Origin: Psychroserpens sp. SPM9
GTDB lineage: Bacteria; Bacteroidota; Bacteroidia; Flavobacteriales; Flavobacteriaceae
Direction of reading: 5' to 3'
DNA length: 64,000 nt
Assembly: GCF_025153525.1 (NCBI RefSeq)
Contig: NZ_JANZNR010000001.1
Coordinates: 837,899-901,898 of the forward strand
Shown: one piece after another, positions 7,337 to 16,647 of the stretch
Layout of the letters: each line of letters begins with the position of its first letter
Position numbering within the stretch: the stretch's first letter is position 1
The notes under the pieces: generated by a model
The model's database searches: none
Told to the model about the DNA's origin: nothing
What the model saw: only the letters and a program-made list of their open reading frames with translations
Position numbers and translations under genes: made by a program

Positions 7337-8589
7337 TGTTCCTCTAATAATTTTCGGTCTACAGTAGTAGCTCTTGTTTGGGTAGTTGAGTTGCTAATTG
7401 TCTGTCCTTTTACGCCTCCAGCGTTTTTTCCAACTAATTCTACAGATTCTCCACCATTAAAAAATCTTTCCTGTTGCTTTGATAGTTTTGCGTTTCCTGT
7501 CTTTGTTTCATTAACAAGTTTTATTTTACCTGTTTTAGGGTCTACTACAACATTATCAAACCTAACTTTCGTCCCATCTTCAAACTTCCCTGTAACTTGT
7601 GTCAATATTTCATCTCCTTTAAATTCTTTTCCTAGAGATTCTGTTATAAGGTTCTCACCTTTAGTTCCAATATCTTTATTTTTAGCTAATATTTTAGCAG
7701 CATCACTTACTTCATCACTTTTTCCAAATAATTTTCCAAGTGCTTTAAAACCTGCTTTTAATAATGGCCCTCCATACTTAATAGCTGCTCCTCCAATAAT
7801 AGTCACTTCGTCTATTGGGCTAATTATAGTAAGTGCTGCTATTGCACCTTTACCTTCAGCACTACTTTGCTCTAAATACTGCTCTTGGGTCATTTTTCCC
7901 TTTAAAAGCTGCTTGTCTCTATATCTTTGACGCATGTCAAAACCTGTATTTTCAAGTCCTTCAAGTTCTATTCCTGAACCTAATTTATTTTCTTGAAAAG
8001 CGTACGTAGAGTTATAAACATACTTTTCTGCCAATGGGTCTATCTGCCAAAACCTACCAATTGCTGGGTCGCTGATACGGTATTTCCATTCGTGAACATT
8101 TAAACCTAAATCTTTATTCAATTCCTGGTCTTGATACGTCTGATAATTGTTCTCGGATATTACATTATTATTATATCCTTTATGCTCTAATCCGAATGGG
8201 TAAAAGTTTCTCTCCTGTATTATCTCTGATGATGTAACAGCTCCATTATTGTTAAAATCCGAATAAGAGATTCTTACATTATTCCATATATCTGTGTATT
8301 GGTAGACATATCTGTATGAATTTCCATCAGGCTCGACATAGCCCTCTGGATGATAGAACTGTTTCAATATTCCATTTTCGTATAAAAAATTATCTGCGTA
8401 ATCCGTTGTAGTAACATTTCCTCCAACTGTCTTTTTCTTTTGAAGTTTGATACCATCAGCAGAATACACATAATCCAATACACCCGCATTTGCGCCTGTT
8501 ACCGTTATCTTGGCGGGCATATTTAGGTGGTTATAGAGAACCTGCGCTATACCTTTATTAGCATCCGATATCATATTCCCGTTAGTGTC
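6712..8589. repeat. right copy of long direct repeat (rhs tip + immunity gene)
   Basis: This is the partner of 1..1878 in the same orientation. Here the repeat is continuous with the rest of the full-length rhs gene on its upstream side (8590 onward). The left copy instead breaks into unrelated sequence at the same point. Confidence 0.92.
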
Positions 8590-10998
8590 ATATGTATATT
8601 CTGTTGTTGAATTAGCTCCATCTACAAAACCATAATTATCATTACCATTATCTAAAACTTTCTTAAGTTGATTGCTTTTATCTTCATAGATATATTCTAA
8701 AATATCCATATTACCAAACGTAGTCGCATTTGAATTGGTATGACCTTTTCTAGTTAGATTAATAATATTGCCATTTTTATCATATGAAATTCCAGAAACG
8801 TGATAATTTGTAGAATTACTCGTAGCGGCAGCAATTCTATTTAAGGCATCATAGTCATAAGTATACCATCTAAGAACATTATCATTAAGTGTCTTCCATT
8901 CTGTCTCAGCAATGTTACCATTATAAAGTTTAGTGCCATTATGGTCTTCAGTATTATAGTTAATCTTAAACCCAAACAAGTCACTCCCTAGATTGGTTGG
9001 ATCATTAATACTTTTTAACCAGCCTCTTATATTATATGAATAATCTATAGTTTGAAGACGTGATTGAAGCGTACTTCCACCAACTCCTTTTTGCTCTAAT
9101 TGACCTAATTCATCATAACTATTCTCTACTATGACTTCTTTATACTTTTGTACATTGATTCTTTGTTTTTGAATTGTTATTCGATTGGCAGAATCATATT
9201 CAAATTCGTCTTCAACATTGAGTACTGAACTACCTGATTTATCATGGTTAATTGATGTTTTTAAAACTCTACCATCAAAAGTTAATAAACTCTTCACTTT
9301 GTCTGTAATATGTGAATATGTATTATTACTATATATATAAATTGGTCTAGATTTGGCATCGTAATAATTAACGGTTGTAGTCCAATTATTGGTTCCTAGA
9401 ATTCTTACTTTACTCCCTGTTGCTAAACCTTTCACATTTGTAATAGGTGTTATACCATATGACACTTCAGAAGTTGCTCCTGATAAATCAAAAACATAAT
9501 TGTCATAGTAATTTATAGTGTGTATTTCATTTACACTTATTGGAATTGTATTTGATGTATAATATGTATTTGAATAACCAGTCCCAGAAGCAACCTTAGT
9601 TTCATACTGTTGTATATTATTATTTACTGAGTTTTGAAAGTTCAACCTTGTTGCTGAAGAGTTTTTTTCTCCAGTATAAATGACTCTGCCAAAAACATCA
9701 TATTTTGTAAACAACCATTTATTTTGAGCCTTAAGATTTTGATCTTGGCTCATAACAGGTTGGTCTAACCGATTATAAACTATATACTCCCAGCCTTTAC
9801 CAGGGATTTTCTTTTCAACTAATCTATTTCTATGGTCATAAACATACTGATAGCATAGTTCACTTAACTCTGTTGCATCTGGTTTTGCTGTTTGAGGCTC
9901 AGATTTTGGAGGTAGTACATATGATAAATTACCATAAATATCATACACATAGTACGTATCATGTGGAACATTAGTTTGAGCACTTCCACTTACTATTGAA
10001 GTACCATAAGTACGTTTTAAAATAACACGCCCTTCTGCATCTTTAAACTCTTCTGTAGTATGAGCCTTAGTACTAGAACCATCATGATTTTCATCCTTGG
10101 TTATACTTTTATATAATTCCCCTGAACTATAATTTCCGTTAAGGACTAAAGTTGGTGTATAAGTATTATTAGCAAAACTTAATGTTACCTCATAACGTTT
10201 AACTTCATTAATGGTATTACTTAGGTATGACATTTCAATTTCATGACCTCCTCCCATTCTCCAGTCATAGCCTGGAGCTGCTTGTTTTAAAACACGACTT
10301 AAAGGTGAGGTTTCAAAGTCTTTTTCAGAATATGGATTGGTGGTATTCTCATATTTAGCAGTATTATAAAACGTATTGGTTTGCGACAACGCTGTATAGC
10401 TGTAAGCGCCTCCATTAGCAGAAATTGCAAATGGTAAATATTCTTTCTGCTGTCTTCCTAAATCGTCATATTCAATGTGAGTGATGATGTCTTCTTCATT
10501 ACCACCAGCTCGTATCCCTATACTTTGCTCTGCTCTTCCTAAACCATCAAAGTAAGTAACACTCTCTATTTTTTCTTCGTTGGCTAATTGTGACACATCG
10601 CTAGTAGCTGCCCGAGGTGTAATATTATGTACATAGTTTACATTAGACAAACCTGTTCCACCACCAGTCATTACTGTTACATTTAACGTCTCTTGTGGAA
10701 AACCAAATGAATTGAATGTTAATGAAGCTACTCCTGTACTTCCCCATTGGATTTTTACAGTATAATTTGTAAAACCAGAACTTCGTTGTGGTGAGGTTGT
10801 GGACAGTATCGTTCCATTAGAAACAGTCCAACTAGACGAATGAACTAAGCCATTATCAAATGAATATAAGTGAATACTATTTGGATTTACACTTGTTGCA
10901 CCATTTAAATCTTGACTAAATCCTAGACTTGCAAATGACAATGTTACCAATGCAAATAATATCGTACTTTTTTTTACTAATTGTTTTATAATAATCAT
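7333..10998 (-). CDS. secreted YD-repeat/RHS polymorphic toxin with C-terminal nuclease-like domain
   Basis: 1221 aa. A Sec signal peptide (about 1-28, ending LGFSQ) leads into a DUF6443-type N-terminal region (NYVHNITPRAAT near residue 125). About 800 residues of YD repeats follow, then the RHS core GRFWQIDPLAEKY near 980. Beyond a hydrophobic linker the C-terminal 120 residues carry D1148 and E1164-T-K1166 (VRFDNVV ... VNETKTG) with an upstream Glu, a pattern of PD-(D/E)XK nucleases. So the shell probably encloses a DNA- or RNA-cutting tip. It has no T9SS sorting domain, PAAR motif or VgrG neighbour, so its exit route is unknown. It is the last large gene of an operon that starts at 14820. 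The immunity gene overlaps its stop. Confidence 0.88.
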   Translation of the reverse strand: MIIIKQLVKKSTILFALVTLSFASLGFSQDLNGATSVNPNSIHLYSFDNGLVHSSSWTVSNGTILSTTSPQRSSGFTNYTVKIQWGSTGVASLTFNSFGFPQETLNVTVMTGGGTGLSNVNYVHNITPRAATSDVSQLANEEKIESVTYFDGLGRAEQSIGIRAGGNEEDIITHIEYDDLGRQQKEYLPFAISANGGAYSYTALSQTNTFYNTAKYENTTNPYSEKDFETSPLSRVLKQAAPGYDWRMGGGHEIEMSYLSNTINEVKRYEVTLSFANNTYTPTLVLNGNYSSGELYKSITKDENHDGSSTKAHTTEEFKDAEGRVILKRTYGTSIVSGSAQTNVPHDTYYVYDIYGNLSYVLPPKSEPQTAKPDATELSELCYQYVYDHRNRLVEKKIPGKGWEYIVYNRLDQPVMSQDQNLKAQNKWLFTKYDVFGRVIYTGEKNSSATRLNFQNSVNNNIQQYETKVASGTGYSNTYYTSNTIPISVNEIHTINYYDNYVFDLSGATSEVSYGITPITNVKGLATGSKVRILGTNNWTTTVNYYDAKSRPIYIYSNNTYSHITDKVKSLLTFDGRVLKTSINHDKSGSSVLNVEDEFEYDSANRITIQKQRINVQKYKEVIVENSYDELGQLEQKGVGGSTLQSRLQTIDYSYNIRGWLKSINDPTNLGSDLFGFKINYNTEDHNGTKLYNGNIAETEWKTLNDNVLRWYTYDYDALNRIAAATSNSTNYHVSGISYDKNGNIINLTRKGHTNSNATTFGNMDILEYIYEDKSNQLKKVLDNGNDNYGFVDGANSTTEYTYDTNGNMISDANKGIAQVLYNHLNMPAKITVTGANAGVLDYVYSADGIKLQKKKTVGGNVTTTDYADNFLYENGILKQFYHPEGYVEPDGNSYRYVYQYTDIWNNVRISYSDFNNNGAVTSSEIIQERNFYPFGLEHKGYNNNVISENNYQTYQDQELNKDLGLNVHEWKYRISDPAIGRFWQIDPLAEKYVYNSTYAFQENKLGSGIELEGLENTGFDMRQRYRDKQLLKGKMTQEQYLEQSSAEGKGAIAALTIISPIDEVTIIGGAAIKYGGPLLKAGFKALGKLFGKSDEVSDAAKILAKNKDIGTKGENLITESLGKEFKGDEILTQVTGKFEDGTKVRFDNVVVDPKTGKIKLVNETKTGNAKLSKQQERFFNGGESVELVGKNAGGVKGQTISNSTTQTRATTVDRKLLEEQ

Positions 10999-11010
10999 AA
11001 TATTTAGTTT

Positions 11011-11427
11011 TTATTGGTAATTAATTGTGCAGTCTTCAAATGAATACTCGTTCTCATTAGGACTTGAAACCGACAAATCAATCTCTGCCATAATTCCAGA
11101 GGATGTTCCTGTAAGTGTAAATGTGTAGGATGTATTTTGAATGGAAAGATCAAACACTAAGATTCCTGTTGACGTTGTCTCATTCCATGTTCCTGATACA
11201 TTATCAACTGAAAATACAATAGTTTGCAAATTATTTGTCAACTCAGATTCTTGTATCCAAGTCAAAGTACTTGCCTCTTTTTCAAATGTTGATGTGATAG
11301 CCAGATCATAATCATCACTAAATGTTTTAGTCGTTACTAAATTAAAATCTGCTAATTGCTGTGCATTAAGCGTGTTGGTCATTTGCATAACAAATAGGCA
11401 AATGATAATACTATATATTGTTTTCAT
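11011..11427 (-). CDS. small secreted protein between the two RHS genes
   Basis: 138 aa with a Sec signal peptide cleaved after about residue 22 (NTLNAQ). The mature part is rich in Thr and Ser and looks all-beta: alternating hydrophobic strands (TYTFTLTGTSSGIMAEIDL) as in small beta-sandwich or lipocalin-like domains. I do not recognise the family. It lies 12 nt from each RHS gene, so it belongs to the same operon. It might be a chaperone, spacer or accessory factor for the RHS proteins. Function unknown. Confidence 0.6.
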   Translation of the reverse strand: MKTIYSIIICLFVMQMTNTLNAQQLADFNLVTTKTFSDDYDLAITSTFEKEASTLTWIQESELTNNLQTIVFSVDNVSGTWNETTSTGILVFDLSIQNTSYTFTLTGTSSGIMAEIDLSVSSPNENEYSFEDCTINYQ

Positions 11428-11439
11428 GTGTTCTAAGAT

Positions 11440-14400
11440 TTAATATTGGTTTTGATAGAAATATGCATTCTCGCTAAGTATGTTACCATCGGCATCCTTA
11501 ACACGCTTTAACCTGTTAAATGGGTCATATTCATAAGTCATTTCGTAGCCTTTTTCATCTACAGTGCTTGTGATACCCAAAATAGGATCATACCTGTAAA
11601 CCGATATTAAAGCGTCTGGTAATCCATTTCTCAAACTAGTTTCATTAGCAGCACTTAAATTATCAGCCAGCGTAAAATTGGTTCCAAGTATCACTTCAAT
11701 ATTGGCATAGGTAGCATTAGTGACTTTGGCAACAGGTAAAGATTTATTAAACCCATAGATGTAACTGATGTGTGCTCCATCTACTTTACTCACCTCTAAC
11801 GGATTATCATAGGTGTCGTATTTATGAAACTCTATTCGCTTCTCAGGAGTAATAGTTCCTTTGCCCACTTTAACCTCTTTAGGCAACACAACGTTGGTAT
11901 GGAATTCATGATAAATAGTATGAGTTTCACTTACTTTTGTCCCATTTCTGAAAGTTTGTGTTTCAAGAACTTCATTAACCTTATTAAGTGCTATGAGCTT
12001 ATTTTTTATGGTTGTAGTGTTGCTATTTAAGTTAGTGCCTACAGGATAAAAATATTTGGTCTGAAGATGTTCTTCAACACCCGACTTATCATAGTAGGTA
12101 TCTTGTTGACTTATCTGGTAGTTTAAAGAATTATACAAAAACTCTTGTCTACTCTCTTTTACAGTTGTCCCACCGTTATAAAAGTATTCTTTAGTTGTTG
12201 TTCCTTTAAGTTTTGCCCAACCCGATTTGAAGTCAGTACCAATTACTGGAAAAGCACCACACGGTTGTTGTGCTTGATTTGGCACTTGACAAAAACCTCC
12301 TCCTTCTGCAGGGGGATGGTTTTGAATAGTTCCATTATTATAGAATGTCCAGTCAGTAAAATATTGTAAAAGATTACAATTTGGTCTAAACACACTTCTG
12401 TCTGTAAATAGAAAGTCTTCCTGAAATTCATAATTAGGATCACCATTTGAATCCAAATAACTAATTTCTTTTAAAGGGTCGCCAGATTGATTATAAGTTT
12501 TTTGTTCTAGTAATAGACCTCTTTTGTAATCTAGATTTTCTTTTGGTTTGGGCTGTTCAAAATCAAATGTTGCAGTTACACTTGGATAATCATAAGGAGA
12601 AGTATAACTATAAGTAGTAGAACCATTATTTTCTTCGTATACTTTAACATGCCTGTAACCCACATAACTCCCTTGAGATAGTTCAACATTAACCCCTTTT
12701 TCAATGACTTCATACTGAATAGTTTGTGGTAAAAGAGAATGACATATATTTTCTATGTTACCAAAAACATGTCTACTGGTATTTTTTTGGTAGGTTCTTA
12801 CCAATCGATCAGCCTTGGCATCCACCACACCTGAGGACAAACTACTATTACTTTCATCCAGATACTCAAACTTAATTTTCTTATCATTAAGCTGCGAATC
12901 AATTGCGTTTTTAAATAGAATCTCTTTAATGCGAACACCTCCACCTATCATTGCTTGTTCTACATTTTGACTTTGATCTGAATAAACTACTTCAAAATCT
13001 CCTGAGATTTGATAGGTATTTGCGTTTAAGTTAATGTAAGGAGCAAGTGCCATAGTATAGGTTCCTGCTGGAACATTTGAAACCTTAACACAGTTTTGAT
13101 CTAAATCTACATAAGCCTCATAAGACCCATTATATATTTTTATAATGTGATCACTTAAGTACTGACTGGGATTGGCAGTCACATCAGAACTCACATAAAT
13201 ATCTTGATCAAAATCCAGAGTGAATGTTTCAATAGTAACCGTAGGAGCAGAATTACCATTATGATTGTAAACAAAATTATTAGTAGAGTCTGTTTGAACT
13301 AAAATGTTTCTTGGGTTTTGCATATAGTCATCATACCCAATTAATTGATCTTGATAGTAAGAATAACTGTTATGCTCAAATACGAATTCTTTAACTCCGC
13401 CTGTTGGATATTCAATTGATTTTAAAAGCCCTGTAGTTACTATACTTTCAGAGTAAGAAATATTATCACAACTGGTTTGACCAACATCTATACCACTATA
13501 ATAACCCCAACTATCACCTCTCACATCGTCTTTATTAAATCCGGGAAGATCTTGCTTGTTATTATACACTAAATTGTAATCTTGATTAATGCCTCCTGCT
13601 GTTTCAGTCACTTTTGTCAACCAAACACGCTTAAAAACTAACGGATTAAGTGAGGTATCACTTGTTTCCTCATAATTAAGATTAAAAGTCTTGTTAACCG
13701 TAGAACCCTTTTTAATAGTAATACTTTTTAATGTTCTACCATTAGTCTCTGGGTGAGTATATGTAAGATCTAAATCAAATTTTACTTTAATATTATCTCT
13801 TGTAAACGTAATTTCATTAATTTTCTTTGTTGTGGAACTTATGGATTGATAGGATACCGACTCCGCAGGTTCCAATATACCTTTGTTGTAGGAATTGTTA
13901 ACCAAATCATTGTATCCAGCTCCAAAATTTATTATCGTATTTGAAGTTCTACTTGTAGAAGCTGTGTAATTTTCTATAACATTCTGATAGGTGATTGTCG
14001 CTAGGTCATTTCCCTTGCTAGTTTCGATCTTTGACAAATGCCAAGCAGAGTTTGCATTATAGCTTGAAGCAGCAGCAGAAACATTGAATGTTGACAAATT
14101 CCCTTGTACTTTTGTACCTGTAAAAGGTGTAGAAGTTGACGTTTCAACAACATCAAACGTATATTGATAACCTTTAGCATCTGTAACTTTAAAGGCACTT
14201 ATGACATAATTTGAATCATGTGTAATATCTATTTCAAAATTACTTGTTCTACTAATATACTTAGGAACAAGATTAGATCCCTCTTTGAGAATGACGAATC
14301 TACCTGAATATCCCATAAAATTAAATTGATATAAATCAGGTTTATTATCATATTTATTTCCTGATTCGCCAACAACCAAGAAATTGAATTCTGTCTTTTG

Positions 14401-14820
14401 AGCTCCACTCAAACTGTTATAGCTCCAATAATCATTTAAATGATAGATTCCTGTTTTGTTAGTTGTAGACGTACTCTTTGTAATTTCATCAGGTTCTCCT
14501 CTTACAGTTCTGGATATTGTTCCGCCTGCCATTAGCGACCAACTGGTTCCTGTCCAACCTGACCTATTGTTGATCTGTACGCCTTGGGTATTATAACTAA
14601 GTGAAATCCCCATAGAAAGATCTCCAGTAAGTCCTTTAGAATAAATAGGAATTGAAATATTAGGTTGACCAGTATAATAGCTAACTGGCACTTCTTCAAA
14701 CTGCATCAAATTAGCTACAGTTGGTGAGGGCGGAATGACCTCAGGTAATTCTTGTCCAAACGACATGATGGATATCATGACTGCAAATACAGTCATAATA
14801 GGTGCTACAAAATTTTTCAT
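11440..14820 (-). CDS. large secreted RHS-associated protein (first gene of the RHS pair)
   Basis: 1126 aa with a Sec signal peptide (about 1-22). The N-terminal half begins PPSPTVANLMQFEEVPVSYY and IPIYSKGLTGDLSMGISLSY, a start seen in Bacteroidota proteins encoded just before DUF6443 RHS genes. It ends in one or two YD repeats (MTYEYDPFNRLKRVKDADGN) without a toxin tip. It probably forms part of the same extracellular assembly as the 1221-aa protein, perhaps as a TcB-like partner shell; that is inference. Its promoter region carries the shared AAAGCA motif and faces the response-regulator operon. Confidence 0.75.
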   Translation of the reverse strand: MKNFVAPIMTVFAVMISIMSFGQELPEVIPPSPTVANLMQFEEVPVSYYTGQPNISIPIYSKGLTGDLSMGISLSYNTQGVQINNRSGWTGTSWSLMAGGTISRTVRGEPDEITKSTSTTNKTGIYHLNDYWSYNSLSGAQKTEFNFLVVGESGNKYDNKPDLYQFNFMGYSGRFVILKEGSNLVPKYISRTSNFEIDITHDSNYVISAFKVTDAKGYQYTFDVVETSTSTPFTGTKVQGNLSTFNVSAAASSYNANSAWHLSKIETSKGNDLATITYQNVIENYTASTSRTSNTIINFGAGYNDLVNNSYNKGILEPAESVSYQSISSTTKKINEITFTRDNIKVKFDLDLTYTHPETNGRTLKSITIKKGSTVNKTFNLNYEETSDTSLNPLVFKRVWLTKVTETAGGINQDYNLVYNNKQDLPGFNKDDVRGDSWGYYSGIDVGQTSCDNISYSESIVTTGLLKSIEYPTGGVKEFVFEHNSYSYYQDQLIGYDDYMQNPRNILVQTDSTNNFVYNHNGNSAPTVTIETFTLDFDQDIYVSSDVTANPSQYLSDHIIKIYNGSYEAYVDLDQNCVKVSNVPAGTYTMALAPYINLNANTYQISGDFEVVYSDQSQNVEQAMIGGGVRIKEILFKNAIDSQLNDKKIKFEYLDESNSSLSSGVVDAKADRLVRTYQKNTSRHVFGNIENICHSLLPQTIQYEVIEKGVNVELSQGSYVGYRHVKVYEENNGSTTYSYTSPYDYPSVTATFDFEQPKPKENLDYKRGLLLEQKTYNQSGDPLKEISYLDSNGDPNYEFQEDFLFTDRSVFRPNCNLLQYFTDWTFYNNGTIQNHPPAEGGGFCQVPNQAQQPCGAFPVIGTDFKSGWAKLKGTTTKEYFYNGGTTVKESRQEFLYNSLNYQISQQDTYYDKSGVEEHLQTKYFYPVGTNLNSNTTTIKNKLIALNKVNEVLETQTFRNGTKVSETHTIYHEFHTNVVLPKEVKVGKGTITPEKRIEFHKYDTYDNPLEVSKVDGAHISYIYGFNKSLPVAKVTNATYANIEVILGTNFTLADNLSAANETSLRNGLPDALISVYRYDPILGITSTVDEKGYEMTYEYDPFNRLKRVKDADGNILSENAYFYQNQY

Positions 14821-14916
14821 CTAAAAAATAGTTTAATTGTTAACGGAATAGCAAAACCTAAAATCCAATTTGGGCTGAAGACTTAATAACTGATTTTGCT
14901 GACATCTTTATGTCCA

Positions 14917-14983
14917 TAAATCTATTGATGAAATTGAAATTTTGTTTGTAATTTTTGCTTTCAAAATTTAAAGTCTTTGCTTT
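14917..14983 (-). promoter_or_regulatory. shared regulon motif, RHS operon promoter
   Basis: On the minus strand AAAGCA half-sites lie at 14983-14978 and 14961-14956, 22 bp apart. After 31 further nt comes TAGATTTA (14924-14917), close to the -7 consensus TAnnTTTG. The RHS start codon is 96 nt on. Layout and spacing match the three other motif copies in this window. Confidence 0.65.
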
Positions 14984-15035
14984 ATTTTTTAAAGCACAAT
15001 CCTTTAAGTTCTCTTACTCCCTATAAGTATTTTAG
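14967..15035 (+). promoter_or_regulatory. shared regulon motif, response regulator/secretion operon promoter
   Basis: TTTAAAG (14967) and TTTAAAGCA (14988) are 21 bp apart. Thirty nt after the second AAAGCA stands GTATTTTAG (15027-15035), almost the same as GTATCTTAG in the 25904 promoter at the identical distance. The start codon is 41 nt on. This suggests autoregulation by the response regulator. Confidence 0.7.
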
Positions 15036-15076
15036 TAGCGTAAATATTAAATCCTAACCATTTTATTTACATACTT

Positions 15077-15751
15077 ATGACAAAGAAGATAAATGTCTTA
15101 ATTGTAGAAGACGAGCCTCTAATTATTAATGTATTAGAGAACGCCCTAAACCAAATAAGTGAAACCAATGTATTTGATTTTAGAGTAAAATCTGTAATAA
15201 ATTGTGACTTGGCTAACGAGGAGATTCAAAACGCATTAAAATCTCATCCCATCGATCTGATTCTATTAGATATCAGTATACCCGCATCAAGCGACAACAA
15301 ACTACTATCTGGTGTAGACATAGGAATTAAAACAAAAGAACTGTTTCCCAATGTTAAGACGATTGTGTTTACGTCAGATAGCAATAACTACAAGCTTAAT
15401 AACATACTCAAAACCTTAAATCCAGAAGGGTTTTTGATAAAAAGTGATATCGACTATATTAAACTTGTCGATTCTATCAATGCAGTCATTAATAATGAGC
15501 CTTATTACAGTAACTTCATAATTCAACTTATGAGGCGTCATATTTCAAATGATTTTACGCTGGATAAAATAGATAGAACCTTGCTTTACGAAATATCCAA
15601 AGGCACTCAAATGAAAGATATTACACAGATCATTCATTTATCTAAGAGTGCTGTGGAATATAGAAAACGAAATTTAAAACAACTTTTTGAAGTCAAAAAC
15701 GCCAACGATACACTTTTGATTTCAAAAGCAAAAGAGTATGGGTTTATTTAA
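15077..15751 (+). CDS. LuxR-type response regulator of the secretion locus
   Basis: 224 aa. The N-terminal receiver domain shows the acidic pair E11/D12, phospho-acceptor D65 (LILLDISIP), T99 and K122. The C-terminal part (about 160-215) is a LuxR/NarL-like helix-turn-helix (KDITQIIHLSKSAVEYRKRN). It is the first gene of the pilus-like operon, 5 nt before the pseudopilin, and has no histidine kinase beside it; the nearest kinase gene is at 30579. It is the best candidate for binding the AAAGCA motif found before four transcription units here, including its own. Domain calls are firm; the target is inferred. Confidence 0.85.
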   Translation: MTKKINVLIVEDEPLIINVLENALNQISETNVFDFRVKSVINCDLANEEIQNALKSHPIDLILLDISIPASSDNKLLSGVDIGIKTKELFPNVKTIVFTSDSNNYKLNNILKTLNPEGFLIKSDIDYIKLVDSINAVINNEPYYSNFIIQLMRRHISNDFTLDKIDRTLLYEISKGTQMKDITQIIHLSKSAVEYRKRNLKQLFEVKNANDTLLISKAKEYGFI

Positions 15752-15756
15752 ATATA

Positions 15757-16167
15757 ATGACTATGAATTCAAAATTAAAAGTAAACGCATTTAACCTACA
15801 GGAGATTCTTATTGTGCTGCTGATTATTGGCGTATTTATGCTTATTGCGCTACCAAACTTGATGCCTTTAGTTGCGAAAGCTAAAAGTATTGAAGCGCAG
15901 ATTCAGTTAAAATATATTTTTAATAATCAAACGTCGCATAAGTACTTATATTCCAAATACACTTCAGATCTCTCTGAGCTAGATTTTGAAGCGCCTAAAA
16001 CCGTCAAAGAAAACGGAACTGCAAACTATGTTTACGAAATTTTAAGCGCCGACAACACCAATTTTACAGCTAGAGCTACTGCCATTACTGATTTTGATGG
16101 TGACGGCATTTTTAACGTTTGGGAAATCAATCAAGATGGTACACCTAAACAAATAGTAAAAGACTAA
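15757..16167 (+). CDS. major pseudopilin, GspG-like
   Basis: 136 aa. A short basic leader ends in VNA, followed by FNLQEILIVLLIIGVFMLIA, a type IV prepilin signal with Glu at +5 but Ala rather than Gly at -1. The C-terminal end reads ITDFDGDGIFNVWEI, an Asp-rich loop like the calcium site of GspG major pseudopilins. The protein should be cleaved by the peptidase encoded next and polymerise into the periplasmic pseudopilus. MNSKL at 15763 is an alternative start. The gene overlaps the peptidase gene by 1 nt. Confidence 0.82.
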   Translation: MTMNSKLKVNAFNLQEILIVLLIIGVFMLIALPNLMPLVAKAKSIEAQIQLKYIFNNQTSHKYLYSKYTSDLSELDFEAPKTVKENGTANYVYEILSADNTNFTARATAITDFDGDGIFNVWEINQDGTPKQIVKD

Positions 16168-16646
16168 TGATAGTAATCAAACTCATATTAATAGGACTCT
16201 TTAGTATGATCTTTTATCAAGATTATAAAGATCGTCAAGTGTATTGGTTTCTATTTCCGTTAGTTGGACTCTGTAGTGGAATTTTGTTTTACAAAAGCAC
16301 ACTTCCAGAATTATTCTGGAGTTCTATAATCTTAAACTCAGTTTTTATTGCGTTTTTATTATTAGTTGTACTTCTGTATTCTAAACTTACTCTAAATCTC
16401 AAAATTTCCGAAGCATTTGGATCAGGTGATGCCTTTCTTTTTACTGTCCTTATCTTTTCATTTTCGACAGTATCATTTCTTATCATTTTTGTATTTGCCT
16501 TATTATTTTCACTGGTTATTCATTTGCTACTGAAAAAGTATTCTGCAGTAAAAACAGTTCCTCTTGCCGGTTATTTAAGTTTGTTTTTTGGATGCTCATA
16601 CATCGCTTTTTGGCTAGGTATCACTAACTCCTTATACACCATATAG
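16167..16646 (+). CDS. small prepilin peptidase (A24 family)
   Basis: 159 aa with about five membrane helices. It carries the two aspartates expected of aspartic prepilin peptidases: one in YQDYKDRQVYW (residues 19/22) and one in the GxGD motif FGSGDAFLF (near 90). It lacks the N-terminal methyltransferase domain of proteobacterial PilD, so it is the short form. It should cut the leaders of the four pseudopilin-like proteins of this locus, two of which have Ala at the -1 position. It is followed after 1 nt by the ATPase gene. Confidence 0.85.
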   Translation: MIVIKLILIGLFSMIFYQDYKDRQVYWFLFPLVGLCSGILFYKSTLPELFWSSIILNSVFIAFLLLVVLLYSKLTLNLKISEAFGSGDAFLFTVLIFSFSTVSFLIIFVFALLFSLVIHLLLKKYSAVKTVPLAGYLSLFFGCSYIAFWLGITNSLYTI

Positions 16647-16647
16647 C

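Larger units (their letters stand above)
14821..15076. other. divergent control region between RHS and secretion operons
   Basis: A 256-bp AT-rich region with no gene. It holds two overlapping copies of the AAAGCA-type motif in opposite orientation, one for each operon, listed separately. Confidence 0.8.

Noticed and set aside
1..8589. CRISPR or phase-variable invertible array
   Set aside because: The long repeats are in the same orientation, so they would delete rather than invert. There are only two copies and no spacer pattern.
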